A stretch of DNA of 64,000 nt from Erythrobacter sanguineus (GTDB lineage Bacteria; Pseudomonadota; Alphaproteobacteria; Sphingomonadales; Sphingomonadaceae): NCBI GenBank assembly GCA_945878845.1, contig CAMCUB010000002.1, positions 124,001 through 188,000 on the forward strand, in the 5' to 3' direction. The notes below the pieces were generated by a model. It was not told the DNA's origin and did not search any database. It saw only the letters and a program-made list of their open reading frames with translations. Of this stretch, positions 46,520 through 56,921 are shown in pieces. Every line of letters begins with the position of its first letter. The stretch's first letter is position 1. Both the position numbers and the translations under genes were made by a program.

Positions 46520-47347
46520 TTAGATATACGGCGGACAATCCCGCCCGGTCGGGCTCTTGGTGAAAATTTCGTTCCCCGTTTCGGTGATCGCGATCGAATG
46601 CTCGAACTGCGCGGAGAGCGATTTGTCGCGCGTCACCGCGGTCCAGCCGTCGCCCAGCACCTTGGCCCAGGGCTTGCCGAGGTTGATCATCGGCTCGATG
46701 GTGAAGAACATGCCCGGACGCAGCTCCGGTCCGGTGCCCGCGCGGGCGGCGTGGACGACTTCGGGGGCGTCGTGGAACAGCTTGCCGAGGCCGTGGCCGC
46801 AGAACTCGCGCACCACGCCGTAGCGGAACTGGTTCGCGTGCGCCTCGATCGCCGCGCCGATGTCGCCCAGCCGCGCGCCGGGCTTGGCAGCCTGGATGCC
46901 GAGCATCAGGCATTCATAGGTCACCTCGACCAGCTTCCTCGCCTTCAAGGACGGCTCGCCCGCATAGAACATGCGGCTCGTGTCGCCATGCCAGCCGTCG
47001 ACCAGCGGGGTGACGTCGATGTTCAGAATGTCGCCATCCTTCAGCACCTTTTCGCCCGGAATCCCGTGGCAGATCACATGGTTGATCGAGATGCAGCTCG
47101 AATGCGCATAGCCGCGATAGCCCAGCGTTGCGGGGATCGCACCGGCATCGAGCATCATCCCGCGGATCGCATCGTCGAGCGCGCCGGTGGTCACCCCCGG
47201 CTTGACCATATCGGCCAGCGCATCGAGGATTTCGGCGGCGAGGCGCCCGGCTTTCCGCATCCCCTCGAACCCTTCAGGGGTGTGGAGCTTGATGGAGCCA
47301 TCGCGGTAGACGGTCGTATCGCCGTCAACGAGTTGATAATCGTGCAT
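46520..47347 (-). CDS. map: Methionine aminopeptidase, type I
   Basis: Removes N-terminal Met. 275 aa from the ATG at 47347. Seen: HTPEGFEGMRKAGRLAAEIL, the metal ligands in ISINHVICHGIPG, LNIDVTPLVDGWHGDTSRMF (two Asp), GHGLGKLFHDAPEV (His), FTIEPMINLG (Glu) and the last Glu in SAQFEHSIAITETGNEIF. The N-terminus carries ~25 extra residues. The stop abuts the repeat at 46436-46517. Confidence 0.95.
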   Translation of the reverse strand: MHDYQLVDGDTTVYRDGSIKLHTPEGFEGMRKAGRLAAEILDALADMVKPGVTTGALDDAIRGMMLDAGAIPATLGYRGYAHSSCISINHVICHGIPGEKVLKDGDILNIDVTPLVDGWHGDTSRMFYAGEPSLKARKLVEVTYECLMLGIQAAKPGARLGDIGAAIEAHANQFRYGVVREFCGHGLGKLFHDAPEVVHAARAGTGPELRPGMFFTIEPMINLGKPWAKVLGDGWTAVTRDKSLSAQFEHSIAITETGNEIFTKSPTGRDCPPYI

Positions 47348-47379
47348 GGCGCCTACATAGCGCGCCCGCGTCCGAAATG

Positions 47380-48192
47380 CTACTTCCCGAGCATGAAGGC
47401 CGCCCTGTAACGGGGCTTGACTGCGGCCAGCACCGCCGGGGTCACTGGCAGCGTCACCTCGTAGACCCCTTCGGCATAGGAGCCTGCCACATAGGGCGCG
47501 GCGATCAGCTGGATTCGGTCGAAGCTCTTTCCGTCGGACGATGAGGGCAGCACCACCAGATCGTCGACCGGCGGGCATGGGAAGATGCCGTCATCCTCGA
47601 TCATGGCGCTTGCCTCCTCGCCCAGCCGCTCGGCGCGTTCCGCCTTCAGCGCAGCGCACCACCCCTCGCCCAGCGCGGTTTGCAGTGCCGCTTTGGAGAG
47701 GACCATCGTATTGGAATCAAACACTTTTCTAGCTTTCCGATCCCACACCAGCGCGTCAAATTCGGTGTTGCCATGCGCTCCGCCGCTGTAGACGTAGCGG
47801 CTGCCTTGCAGCACCAGTAAGCGCGGCGTGTCGGCGATCACAGACCAGTCGCGGGTCAGATCGCGGTTGCAGCCGAAGCAGCCCTCGGCATCGGCATAGG
47901 TAAGACCTTCGCGGAAGTCGTCCTTCTGCTCTGCGAGGCTTTCCGCGCGGTCGGCGGTGAAGCGGCGGACCAGCGCGGGGACGGCGGCGACCTCGGCGGG
48001 CCAGGTGTAGCTGAATTCGCGGACGACCTCGGACCCGGCCACGGTGCGCGTCTCGCTGTCGGTGAATATAACGGTGCCGGGCGGCGGCGCAGGCGGGGGC
48101 GCGGCTTCTTCCGCCTGCGCGGCGGCGGGCGCGGCGCTGGCGAGCGTGGCTGCCAGCAGCAGCGCGCCCGCAACCACTCGCCAATGTTTCAT
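47380..48192 (-). CDS. Exported DUF3298/PdaC-like domain protein
   Basis: 270 aa with a signal peptide (MKHWRVVAGALLLAATLASAAPAAAQ); an ATG three codons upstream (48201) is possible. The conserved YSGGAHGN motif and the C-terminal DRIQLIAAPYVAGSYAEGVYEVTLPVT segment match the DUF3298/DUF4163 (RsiV/PdaC-type) fold, which in other proteins binds lysozyme or accompanies deacetylase domains. There is a CFGC pair (about residue 110). Alone here, with no anti-sigma part. Function unknown. Confidence 0.82.
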   Translation of the reverse strand: MKHWRVVAGALLLAATLASAAPAAAQAEEAAPPPAPPPGTVIFTDSETRTVAGSEVVREFSYTWPAEVAAVPALVRRFTADRAESLAEQKDDFREGLTYADAEGCFGCNRDLTRDWSVIADTPRLLVLQGSRYVYSGGAHGNTEFDALVWDRKARKVFDSNTMVLSKAALQTALGEGWCAALKAERAERLGEEASAMIEDDGIFPCPPVDDLVVLPSSSDGKSFDRIQLIAAPYVAGSYAEGVYEVTLPVTPAVLAAVKPRYRAAFMLGK

Positions 48193-48283
48193 TTGGAACA
48201 TTTCGCGAACATTTATCCACCCTCTCCCTCGCCCGGCCCGAATCTGCTGGTGACATCGGGGCGGGCGCGATTATGGAACGCGA

Positions 48284-49699
48284 ATGCATGAAGCCAAAGC
48301 CCTGATCCGCCCTGACCGCGGCGAGCCCGCTGTCGCCATCCACCTCGTAAACAAGGATGGCTTCGAAGCCTTCGCCAAGGCGCTCTCGCCCGTCCAGCGC
48401 GCTGCCCTTGCCGCGCAGAAGTTCGAGGGCGGCGGCTATCAGACCGCGATCCTCCCCGATGGCGACGGGTGGCTAGCCGTCGGCGGCGTCGCGAACCCTG
48501 AGAGCCTGTCCGCGTGGTGCCTCGCCAAGCTCGCCGAGGAACTGCCCGAGGGGGTCTATCGGGTGGCAAACGCCGAGCCCGGCCCGGCAATGTTCGGCTG
48601 GATCACCGGCCAATACCGCTTCACCCGCTACAAAAGCGAGGACAACGCCGGGGGGCGGGGGGCGCAGGGCCCGCGCGTTCTGCTGACCGGGCAGGTCGGG
48701 CAGATTGAAGGCTATGCATCTGAAGCAGAAGCAGAATGTCTACTGCGCGACCTCGTCAACGCGCCGCCCGAGGACATGGGACCAGCCGCTCTGGAGGCCG
48801 AGTGCTCCGCCCTCGCCAAGGCGCACAAGGCCGAGCTTACCGTGGTGCGCGGCGACGCGCTCGAGCAGGACTATCCGATGGTCCACGCCGTCGGGCGCGC
48901 GGCGGCGCGGCATCATGCGCCGCGGCTGATGCACCTAACCTGGGGCGATCCGGCGCATCCGGTGCTGGCGGTGGTCGGCAAGGGGGTGTGCTTCGACAGC
49001 GGGGGGCTCGACATCAAGCCGGGCTCGGGCATGCGGCTGATGAAGAAAGACATGGGCGGCGCGGCCCATGCCATCGCGCTGGCGGGGCTGATCATGGGCG
49101 CGCGGCTGAAGGTGCGGCTGCATCTGCTGATCCCGGCGGTCGAGAACGCCATCTCCGGCAATGCCTTCCGCCCGGGCGATATCCTCAGGACGCGGAAGGG
49201 TCTGACGGTCGAGATCGACAACACCGATGCCGAAGGGCGCTTGATCCTTGGCGACGCGCTGACCCGCGCCTCGGAAGAGGAGCCCGATCTGATCGTCGAC
49301 TTCGCCACGCTGACCGGCGCGGCGCGGGTGGCGCTCGGGCCTGATCTGCCTGCGCTGTTCGCCCGGCGTGACGAGACCGCCGAGGCCTTCCTCGCCGCGG
49401 GCCGCGCCAATGACGACGCGGCGTGGCGCTTGCCGCTGCACGAGGCCTACCGCGAATACCTCGCCTCCGACGTTGCCGACATGGCGAACTCGGCGCCCAA
49501 TCCCTTTGCCGGGGCGAGCGTGGCGGGGCTGTTCCTCGACCGCTTTGTGGGAGCCAAGGAAGACGGAACCCCCATCGACTGGGTGCATTTCGACACCTTT
49601 GCCTGGACCCCCGCCCCCAAACCCGGCCGCGCGCGCGGCGGGCGCGGGCTGGGCCTGCGCGCCAGCTGGCACGCGATCCGCGCAAGATACGCCGCCTGA
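48284..49699 (+). CDS. Leucyl aminopeptidase family (M17)
   Basis: 471-aa cytosolic metallo-aminopeptidase. The C-terminal catalytic domain has VGKGVCFDSGGLDIKPGSGMRLMKKDMGGAA (metal-binding Lys and Asp) and the M17 signature NTDAEGRLILGDAL. The N-terminal domain (~residues 1-160) is divergent. Shorter N-terminal domain than PepA, in the alphaproteobacterial 'leucyl aminopeptidase family' subgroup. Two promoter-proximal ATGs nearby; start at 48284 supported by the reading-frame length. Confidence 0.93.
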   Translation: MHEAKALIRPDRGEPAVAIHLVNKDGFEAFAKALSPVQRAALAAQKFEGGGYQTAILPDGDGWLAVGGVANPESLSAWCLAKLAEELPEGVYRVANAEPGPAMFGWITGQYRFTRYKSEDNAGGRGAQGPRVLLTGQVGQIEGYASEAEAECLLRDLVNAPPEDMGPAALEAECSALAKAHKAELTVVRGDALEQDYPMVHAVGRAAARHHAPRLMHLTWGDPAHPVLAVVGKGVCFDSGGLDIKPGSGMRLMKKDMGGAAHAIALAGLIMGARLKVRLHLLIPAVENAISGNAFRPGDILRTRKGLTVEIDNTDAEGRLILGDALTRASEEEPDLIVDFATLTGAARVALGPDLPALFARRDETAEAFLAAGRANDDAAWRLPLHEAYREYLASDVADMANSAPNPFAGASVAGLFLDRFVGAKEDGTPIDWVHFDTFAWTPAPKPGRARGGRGLGLRASWHAIRARYAA

Positions 49700-49786
49700 G
49701 CTTGCTCCAGAGCCGACTTGCCGCTAACGGGCCTGCCACGCTGGGCTTGGGGAGAGGCTACGGCGGCACCAGTATCGGGAAGCCAG

Positions 49787-50152
49787 ATGAGCGGCGCGAC
49801 GCGCAACCTTAGTGACTATGCCGTGCCGGCGGGCGTGCTGGGCCTCAAGGGCCCGGTCGAAAAGCCCGCGCCCGGCACGCTGCCCCTGCGCGGAGATCTT
49901 GCGCACATGGCGCTCGCAGGCACGCATCTGGCCGCGCATTACGTCATCCCCCATATCCACGCTGTCGGCGAGGCGGGCGCAGGTCTGCGGTTGAACCCGC
50001 GCGCCGATGCCGAGGTCTTCGCAACGCTCGCTCCCGGAAGCCGGTTCGAGCTGCTCGATGTGGCGGGCGAATGGGTGTGGGGCTGCCCCGGCCCGCAAGG
50101 CCCCGCCGGGTGGTGCCGGGCGAGCGACCTCGCTCCCGCAGACGACGCCTGA
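49787..50152 (+). CDS. SH3-domain protein lacking the usual NlpC/P60 domain
   Basis: 121 aa from the ATG at 49787 (site GGGAAG ahead); the longer 49718 start is disfavoured. Residues ~35-115 resemble the N-terminal bacterial SH3 domain of C40 (NlpC/P60) peptidases: LAHMALAGTHLAAHYVIPHIHAV, LRLNPRADAEVFATLAPGSRFELLDVAGEWVWG, GWCRASDL. No signal peptide. The catalytic C40 Cys/His domain, usually fused or following, is absent: the next gene is argC, 4 bp on. Either a truncated relative or a stand-alone binding protein. Confidence 0.7.
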   Translation: MSGATRNLSDYAVPAGVLGLKGPVEKPAPGTLPLRGDLAHMALAGTHLAAHYVIPHIHAVGEAGAGLRLNPRADAEVFATLAPGSRFELLDVAGEWVWGCPGPQGPAGWCRASDLAPADDA

Positions 50153-50155
50153 GCC

Positions 50156-51085
50156 GTGGCAATCCGGCTGTTCATCGACGGCGCGGCCGGGACGACCGGC
50201 CTCGAAATCCGCGAGCGGTTGCAGGGGCGTAGCGAGTTTGAATTGCTGGTGCTGGACGACGCCCAGCGCAAGGACGAGAGCGCCCGCCGCGATGCGCTCC
50301 ATGCCGCCAACATCGCGATCCTGTGCCTACCGGACGAAGCCGCGAAGGAGGCGGTAAAGCTAGCCGAAGGCTCCGGCACACGCATCATCGACGCTTCCAG
50401 CGCGCACCGCGTGGCCGAGGGCTGGACCTATGGCTTTCCCGAGCTGATCGGGCATGAAGCCATCGCCAATGCCCGTTACGTGAGCAATCCCGGGTGTTAC
50501 CCCACCGGCTTCCTCGCGCTGGTTGCTCCGCTGGTGCGCGCTGGCCTGCTGCCTGCTGACTTCCCCTACACTGTTAACGCGGTGAGCGGCTATTCGGGCG
50601 GCGGCAACGCGTTGATCGACCGCTTCGCGGCCGATCCCGATATCGCCTTCCGCGCCTATGGCCTCGCCATGGGTCACAAGCATCTGCCCGAGATGCAGGC
50701 CAATGCGGGGCTCGCCCATGCGCCGGTGTTCTCGCCCGCGGTCATCCCCGCGCATCGCGGCATGGTGGTCGACGTGCCATTGCCGCTCGCGGCGCTTCCC
50801 GACAGCCCGCGCGCCGAGGCGCTGCACGTAGCGCTTGCGGGTTTTTATGCCGGCAGCCCTTTCGTGACGCTCGCGCCCTTGGAGCCCGTTCCTGGCGAGT
50901 TGCTGCTGCTGAAGTCGGCCGCGCCGTGGGACGGCCTTGCGCTTCACGTCTGCCCTTCAGCCGACGGCTCGCAGGCCCGCTTGATCGCCCTCCTCGACAA
51001 CCTCGGCAAGGGCGCATCGGGCGCCGCGATCCAGAACCTTAACATCATGTGCGGCTTGCCCGAGACTACGGGACTTCGCCTGTAA
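50156..51085 (+). CDS. argC: N-acetyl-gamma-glutamyl-phosphate reductase, short type
   Basis: NADPH reduction step of arginine synthesis. 309 aa, GTG start. Seen: FIDGAAGTTGLEIRERL (nucleotide-binding turn), the active-site Cys in VSNPGCYPTGFLAL, and the NAVSGYSGGG and MGHKHLPEM (catalytic His) segments. The length marks the short, type 2 ArgC of alphaproteobacteria, not the ~345-aa form. Directly downstream of the SH3 gene by 3 bp. Confidence 0.94.
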   Translation: MAIRLFIDGAAGTTGLEIRERLQGRSEFELLVLDDAQRKDESARRDALHAANIAILCLPDEAAKEAVKLAEGSGTRIIDASSAHRVAEGWTYGFPELIGHEAIANARYVSNPGCYPTGFLALVAPLVRAGLLPADFPYTVNAVSGYSGGGNALIDRFAADPDIAFRAYGLAMGHKHLPEMQANAGLAHAPVFSPAVIPAHRGMVVDVPLPLAALPDSPRAEALHVALAGFYAGSPFVTLAPLEPVPGELLLLKSAAPWDGLALHVCPSADGSQARLIALLDNLGKGASGAAIQNLNIMCGLPETTGLRL

Positions 51086-51177
51086 CCGCGTCAAGCAATG
51101 CTTAAAATTTAGGCATGGTGCGATCAGATGCTGTGCACCATTGCGCAGCGCACCATAATGTTGCTAACCGCCCGTGA

Positions 51178-51657
<480 letters not shown>

Positions 51658-51720
51658 TTTTCCACCCTCTCCTGCCCGCCAATCGCGGCGGGCCACACAT
51701 AAACCGGAGGCAATACCGAA

Positions 51721-53130
51721 ATGTCGAAAGCAAAAGACGTCCTGAAGAAGATCAAGGACGAGGAAATCGAGTGGGTCGATCTGCGCTTCACCGATCCCAA
51801 GGGCAAGTGGCAGCACCTCACCATGGTCGCCGGCGTGATGGGCGAAGATGAGCTCGAAGACGGTCTGATGTTCGACGGTTCGTCGATCGCCGGCTGGAAG
51901 GCGATCAACGAATCCGACATGATCCTGAAGCCCGATCTTTCGGAAGTCTGGCTCGATCCCTTCAGCGCCACCCCGATGCTGATCATCAACTGCGACATCG
52001 TCGAGCCTTCGACCGGTGACTGGTACAGCCGCGATCCGCGCACCACGGCCAAGCGCGCCGAGGCCTTCCTCAAGTCGACCGGCATCGGTGACACCGTCTA
52101 TGTCGGTCCGGAAGCCGAGTTCTTCATGTTCGACGACGTGCGCTTCGAGGACGGCTATGCCGGCTCGGGCTTCTCGATCGACGATATCGAACTGCCGACC
52201 AACACCGCCAAGGAATACGAGCAGGGCAACATGGCCCACCGTCCGCGCGCCAAGGGCGGTTACTTCCCCGTCGCGCCGGTCGACTCTGCGGTCGACATCC
52301 GCGGCGAAATGGTCTCGACCATGCTTGAGATGGGCCTACCCTGCGACAAGCACCACCACGAAGTCGCCGCCGCTCAGCACGAGCTCGGCCTGACCTTCGG
52401 CACGCTGGTGCAGACCGCTGACCGCATGCAGATCTACAAGTATGTCGTGCACCAGGTCGCCCATGCCTATGGCAAGACCGCGACCTTCATGCCCAAGCCG
52501 ATCAAGCAGGATAACGGCTCGGGGATGCACACCCACATCTCGATCTGGAAGGATGGCAAGCCGATGTTTGCCGGCAATGAATATGCCGGCCTGTCGGAAA
52601 TGTGCCTCTATTTCATCGGCGGCGTGATCAAGCACGCCAAGGCGCTGAACGCCTTCACCAACCCGACCACCAACAGCTACAAGCGTCTGGTGCCGGGCTT
52701 CGAAGCGCCGGTGCTGCTGGCCTATTCGGCACGCAACCGTTCGGCTTCGTGCCGCATTCCCTACGGCAGCGGCGACAAGGCCAAGCGCGTGGAATTCCGC
52801 TTCCCCGATGCGATGGCCAACCCCTACCTGTGCTACTCGGCGCTGCTGATGGCGGGTCTCGACGGGATCGAGAACAAGATCCACCCCGGCGAGGCGATGG
52901 ACAAGAACCTCTACGATCTGCCGCCGGCCGAACTCGCCGAAGTGCCGACCGTGTGCGGTTCGCTCCGCGAAGCGCTCGACAGCCTGGCCGCCGACCACGA
53001 GTTCCTGCTCAAGGGCGACGTGTTCACCAAGGACCAGATCGAAGCCTATGCCGAGCTGAAGTGGGAAGAGGTGATCCGCACCGAAACCACTCCGTGCCCG
53101 GTCGAATTCGACATGTACTACTCGATGTAA
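51721..53130 (+). CDS. glnA: Glutamine synthetase, type I
   Basis: Forms glutamine from glutamate, ammonia and ATP. 469 aa, canonical. Seen: [42 protein letters not shown], the [18 protein letters not shown] metal/ATP segment, and the adenylylation site NLYDLPP at Tyr398 (52912-52914). A 63-bp gap follows glnB, with the leader AACCGGAGG as ribosome-binding site. Followed by a strong terminator at 53188. Confidence 0.97.
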   Translation: MSKAKDVLKKIKDEEIEWVDLRFTDPKGKWQHLTMVAGVMGEDELEDGLMFDGSSIAGWKAINESDMILKPDLSEVWLDPFSATPMLIINCDIVEPSTGDWYSRDPRTTAKRAEAFLKSTGIGDTVYVGPEAEFFMFDDVRFEDGYAGSGFSIDDIELPTNTAKEYEQGNMAHRPRAKGGYFPVAPVDSAVDIRGEMVSTMLEMGLPCDKHHHEVAAAQHELGLTFGTLVQTADRMQIYKYVVHQVAHAYGKTATFMPKPIKQDNGSGMHTHISIWKDGKPMFAGNEYAGLSEMCLYFIGGVIKHAKALNAFTNPTTNSYKRLVPGFEAPVLLAYSARNRSASCRIPYGSGDKAKRVEFRFPDAMANPYLCYSALLMAGLDGIENKIHPGEAMDKNLYDLPPAELAEVPTVCGSLREALDSLAADHEFLLKGDVFTKDQIEAYAELKWEEVIRTETTPCPVEFDMYYSM

Positions 53131-53187
53131 TCGCTGGCATGGCCGGGCGTCTGCGGTGTCCGGCCAGCCGCTCTGGCATCCAGCAAG

Positions 53188-53216
53188 AAGGCCCGGGAGA
53201 CCCCCGGGCCTTTTTT
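53188..53216 (+). terminator. Intrinsic terminator after glnA
   Basis: Stem AAGGCCCGGG / CCCGGGCC separated by AGACC, followed by TTTTTT (53211-53216). Ideal Rho-independent form; ends the glnBA operon. Confidence 0.92.
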
Positions 53217-53448
53217 GTTGGGGTCTTCAAGGCGGCGTTGTCATCCCCGAAGCGGTACGACGGCACTGCGATCCGCAGGATGAATGTCGGATACCCGCAA
53301 TTCCTTGCTAGGCGCTGACACATTTGTGCAACAGTGAGATACATTTGCAGACACACTCGCAAAGCCCAATTGTCGGAACCGCTTGAGCGGTCCTAGGATG
53401 CGGCCAGCCGGTCGATCCCGCGACCGAAATCCATTGGAGAGAACGCCC
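53217..53448 (+). promoter_or_regulatory. Upstream region of the autotransporter gene
   Basis: Remaining intergenic DNA with a locally AT-rich stretch (53315-53375) likely to hold the promoter. It contains two ACATTTG repeats spaced ~21 bp (53321 and 53342), the first in CACATTTGTG, and the palindrome ACCGCT-tg-AGCGGT at 53378-53391. No ORF of substance. Regulation unknown. Confidence 0.4.
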
Positions 53449-56400
53449 ATGAAGTCGTTGTCAGCCCCGCGCCGCCAGTTCCTGGCGGGCTCGGCCCTAG
53501 CCGCACTTGCGATCGCCGCTGTTGCCACCCCTGCCCACGCCATCGTTCCCAATGAGACCACCAATTCCAACGCGATCGTCGACACCGATGACGAATTTCG
53601 CGGCGTCGGCATGTTCTTCCGCGCCGACGGCTTCATTTGCACCGGCACGCTGATCAACCCGCGCACCGTCATCTTCGCCGCGCACTGCGTCAACGACGTG
53701 CCGGAAGAGGCCTACAACGCCGACGGCATCCCGGCCGCCTTCTCGTTCAACGTCAACGCGCTGCCCGGTTTCCAGAACTGGTTCGCCAACAATTTCCAGT
53801 CGAACCCGAACCTTGCGGTCTACAACATCAGCCGCGTGTTCTATGATCAGCGCTCGCTGGAGGACATCGGCGGGCTCGGCTTCATTCAGGCCGACATCGC
53901 GCTCGCCGCGCTCGACACTCCGGCGGTCGGCATTCCGACCTGGGCGCTGCTGTTCAGCACCCTGCCTGCGCCCGAGAGCATCGATCCGGTGACCGGCACG
54001 GGCTACCACGTCAATCTCGTCGGCTACGGCCGGACGGGCAACGCCACGCAGGGCCCGCTCGGCGGTGCCGACTTCCGCCGCCGCGCGGCCGAGAACATGC
54101 TCGGCGGGTTCTTCTCGCTCGATGACCAGGACAATGTCCTGTTCGGCCCCGGGCCCGATGCGTTCCCGAACAACCTCTACCAGTTCGACTTCGATTCGCA
54201 GAACCGCGTGCCGTTCCGCGACATCAACGTCCACCGCGACGACGCCCTGCCCAACGAAGGCACCACCGCTGGCGGGGACTCGGGCGGTCCGCTGATCCTC
54301 GATGCGGCGAACAACACCCTCTCGAACGAGGATCTGGTGATCGGCGTGCTGTCGGGCGGTTCGCGCTTCTTCGGCAGCCAGCCGTTCAGCTCGATCGGCA
54401 CCACCAGCTTCTACCAGCCGCTCTCGCTCTACTGGCAGTATATCGCCGCCACCAACCCCTACCGCTATGTCGGCACGGTCGCTGGCAACGGCAACTGGGA
54501 AGACCCGACCCGCTGGGTGACGCTGCTCGATCCCGGTTACCGCGTGATCAATGAACAGGGTCAGGTGGTGAACGGCTTGCCGACCACGCCGGAACTCGGC
54601 CCGGACGGCAGGGACGGCGATTTCGGCCAGATCTGCGCCGAATTCGAAGATGTGGGTGACGGCTGCATCGACACGGCGACCGGCGATTTCATCGACACCG
54701 GCCCGCCGCAGGAGCCCGGTCGCGGCGTCTCCAACGGCCGCGAGCAGGTCTCGCTCGAGGCGATCGGCGGCGAAGGGGCGACCTTCAACCTCGCCGCTGT
54801 CGCCAACGGCGAAGGCACCGCGACCACCACAACCACCACGACCGGCCCGCGTGAAGCGCTGGTCTCGGAAGTCGCTGCGCAGGCGGAAGGGGCCACCCTG
54901 CCCGCACCGACCCTCGCCAACGGCCTGCCGGGCGCGACGGGCTTCGTCGCCAACAACGTCGATGCGGTGACCACCGAGACGACCCGCGTCGATCCGCGCT
55001 ACTATGACGTGACCCTGAGCCAGACCGGCACCACCACGCTGAGCAGCGAAGTGACCATCGACAAGCTGACCGTGCGCGGGGCCGCCGGCCTCACCGTGGC
55101 CGCTACGGGCGACCTCACCTCGCTGATCGACATCAACCAGTTCGGCGGTGTCGTGAACGTCAACGGCAACCTCACCTCGGTGGGCGACTACACGCTGTTC
55201 GCCGGGATGCTGAGCGGCACCGGCACGGTCACCACGCCGTTCCTGACCAGCGTCACCGGGGTGTTCTCGCCCGCGACGATGGGCACCACCGGCACCCTGT
55301 CGATCGACGGCAGCCTGGTGATGTCCTCGGGCTCGACCTTCCTCGTCGATCTCGGCACCGGCACCGCCTCCGATCGCCTCGCGGTCACCGGCGTGGCAAA
55401 TGTCGGCGGCATCGTGAGCATCGGCACCGGCGTGACCCAGCGGGTCAACGGCCAGGGCCAGCGCTACACCATCCTCACCGCAGCAGAAGGCGTCACCGGC
55501 ACCTTCACCTCGCGCGCGCTCTCGCCGATCCTGAGCCAGAACTTCATCTATCAGGCGAACGCGGTCCTCATGGAGGTCAACGCGGCGAGCTACAGCACCG
55601 TCATCAACGCCAATGATCCGGTGCAGGTCGCCTATGCCCGACTGTTCGACCAGAACCGTTCGAACGGCGCGCTGAGCACGCTCTACGCGCTCGACTTCGC
55701 CTCGACCGACACGATCCGCGGCACCTTCCAGCAGCTCGCGCCGGTCAACGAACAGGCGGTGCGCTCGCTTTCGGCGCAGTCGATCAACCTGCTGCAGAAC
55801 CTCAACGATGCGCGCCTGCGCGAATCGAACCGGGACGGCGCCGGCGGCAAGATCGCCGTCACCGGTCGCCCGCTCGATCTGGCGCAGGCGGGCCTTGCCC
55901 CGGGCCTGCAGTCGCTCGGCGGCGGTGCCCTGATGGCGGCGCAGGAAGGCGCGGGCGAGACCGAGATGGTCGAGGCGGATCTGCCGGACAATGTCGCGGT
56001 GTTCCTCTCGGGCGGCTATATCTCGGGTGATGCGGTCTCGCTCCCGGGCTACACCGCCGGAACCCAGGTCGCCGGGCAGTTCCTCGCCGACACCACCGAC
56101 TATTCGGGCTGGTACCTGTCGGGCGGCATGGAGTTCTTCCTCGGTGACAACACGATGGTGGGCATCGCGGGTCACTACGTCACGCTCGACGCCGATGTGC
56201 CGCTGAACCAGCAGGTCCAGAACGACACCTATGGTGCCTCGCTCTACATGCGGCAGGACTTCGACAGCGGTCTGGTGATCGACGGCCAGGTCACGCTCGC
56301 CAGCATCGGCTTCGACACGAGCCGGACGGTGAACTTCCTCAACACCCCGCAGACGCTCGAATCGGCCTCGGACAACCTGCTGTTCACGGGCGCGCTCGGG

Positions 56401-56841
56401 GTCTCCTACGACCTCGAGACCTCGCTGGGCACGATCTCGCCGGGGATCGAGGCGCGCTATGCTAGCATCGACTTCGAGCGCACCCAGGAAACCGGCGGCA
56501 CGCTGGCGCTCAGCTTCGACCGCCAGGCCTACAAGAGCACGCAGCTGCGCGGCGGGTTCGACTGGGAGAAGCAGGGCAAGTCGGTGACCTTCAACGCCAA
56601 TGCCCAGATCGTGCGCGAGCTCGAGCAGGGTCCGAGCGTTCTGGGTGCGAACTTCGTCGCAGGCACCGGGGCAGGCGTGTCCTTCGCGCTCGGCGCCAAC
56701 GACCGCACCTGGGGCGAAGTGGGCATCAGCGCCACGATCGATGCAGGGGCGCTTGATCTCGGCATGGCGCTCGATTCGACCGTCGCCCGCAGCGATGCCA
56801 ATGCTCAGGTGATCCGCGGCACCGCGACCTATCGCTTCTGA
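53449..56841 (+). CDS. Autotransporter with trypsin-like serine protease passenger
   Basis: 1130 aa from the ATG at 53449 (GGAGAGAA site ahead; the 53383 start is rejected). Signal peptide to about residue 31 (AHA cleavage), notable for a twin-arginine-like PRRQFLAG. The S1 protease domain shows His79 (AAHC), Asp149 (QADIAL) and Ser278 (GGDSGGP). A Thr/Gly-rich beta-helix-like passenger follows (~470-720, with a left-handed TGTTGTLSIDGSL pattern), then a C-terminal autotransporter barrel (~850-1130) ending in the aromatic TATYRF. Presumably cell-surface or secreted; substrate unknown. Bidirectional terminator follows. Confidence 0.92.
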   Translation: MKSLSAPRRQFLAGSALAALAIAAVATPAHAIVPNETTNSNAIVDTDDEFRGVGMFFRADGFICTGTLINPRTVIFAAHCVNDVPEEAYNADGIPAAFSFNVNALPGFQNWFANNFQSNPNLAVYNISRVFYDQRSLEDIGGLGFIQADIALAALDTPAVGIPTWALLFSTLPAPESIDPVTGTGYHVNLVGYGRTGNATQGPLGGADFRRRAAENMLGGFFSLDDQDNVLFGPGPDAFPNNLYQFDFDSQNRVPFRDINVHRDDALPNEGTTAGGDSGGPLILDAANNTLSNEDLVIGVLSGGSRFFGSQPFSSIGTTSFYQPLSLYWQYIAATNPYRYVGTVAGNGNWEDPTRWVTLLDPGYRVINEQGQVVNGLPTTPELGPDGRDGDFGQICAEFEDVGDGCIDTATGDFIDTGPPQEPGRGVSNGREQVSLEAIGGEGATFNLAAVANGEGTATTTTTTTGPREALVSEVAAQAEGATLPAPTLANGLPGATGFVANNVDAVTTETTRVDPRYYDVTLSQTGTTTLSSEVTIDKLTVRGAAGLTVAATGDLTSLIDINQFGGVVNVNGNLTSVGDYTLFAGMLSGTGTVTTPFLTSVTGVFSPATMGTTGTLSIDGSLVMSSGSTFLVDLGTGTASDRLAVTGVANVGGIVSIGTGVTQRVNGQGQRYTILTAAEGVTGTFTSRALSPILSQNFIYQANAVLMEVNAASYSTVINANDPVQVAYARLFDQNRSNGALSTLYALDFASTDTIRGTFQQLAPVNEQAVRSLSAQSINLLQNLNDARLRESNRDGAGGKIAVTGRPLDLAQAGLAPGLQSLGGGALMAAQEGAGETEMVEADLPDNVAVFLSGGYISGDAVSLPGYTAGTQVAGQFLADTTDYSGWYLSGGMEFFLGDNTMVGIAGHYVTLDADVPLNQQVQNDTYGASLYMRQDFDSGLVIDGQVTLASIGFDTSRTVNFLNTPQTLESASDNLLFTGALGVSYDLETSLGTISPGIEARYASIDFERTQETGGTLALSFDRQAYKSTQLRGGFDWEKQGKSVTFNANAQIVRELEQGPSVLGANFVAGTGAGVSFALGANDRTWGEVGISATIDAGALDLGMALDSTVARSDANAQVIRGTATYRF

Positions 56842-56863
56842 TCACCGGCTCCGGCCAGAATAA

Positions 56864-56900
56864 AAAACGGGGCGCCCGCCAGCCGGCGGGCGCCCCTTTT
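56864..56900. terminator. Bidirectional intrinsic terminator
   Basis: Perfect 12-bp stem GGGGCGCCCGCC / GGCGGGCGCCCC with loop AGCC, flanked by AAAAA on the left and TTTT on the right, so it works for both the autotransporter (plus) and the membrane protein gene (minus). Confidence 0.93.
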
Positions 56901-56921
56901 CTTTGCGCCTTGCGGGCTCGC

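Noticed and set aside
53497-56175. Long minus-strand open frame (892 codons) opposite the autotransporter gene
   Set aside because: Antisense shadow of a GC-rich gene: composition is Arg/Gly/Asp-rich with no domain, and the plus-strand frame has clear protease and barrel motifs.
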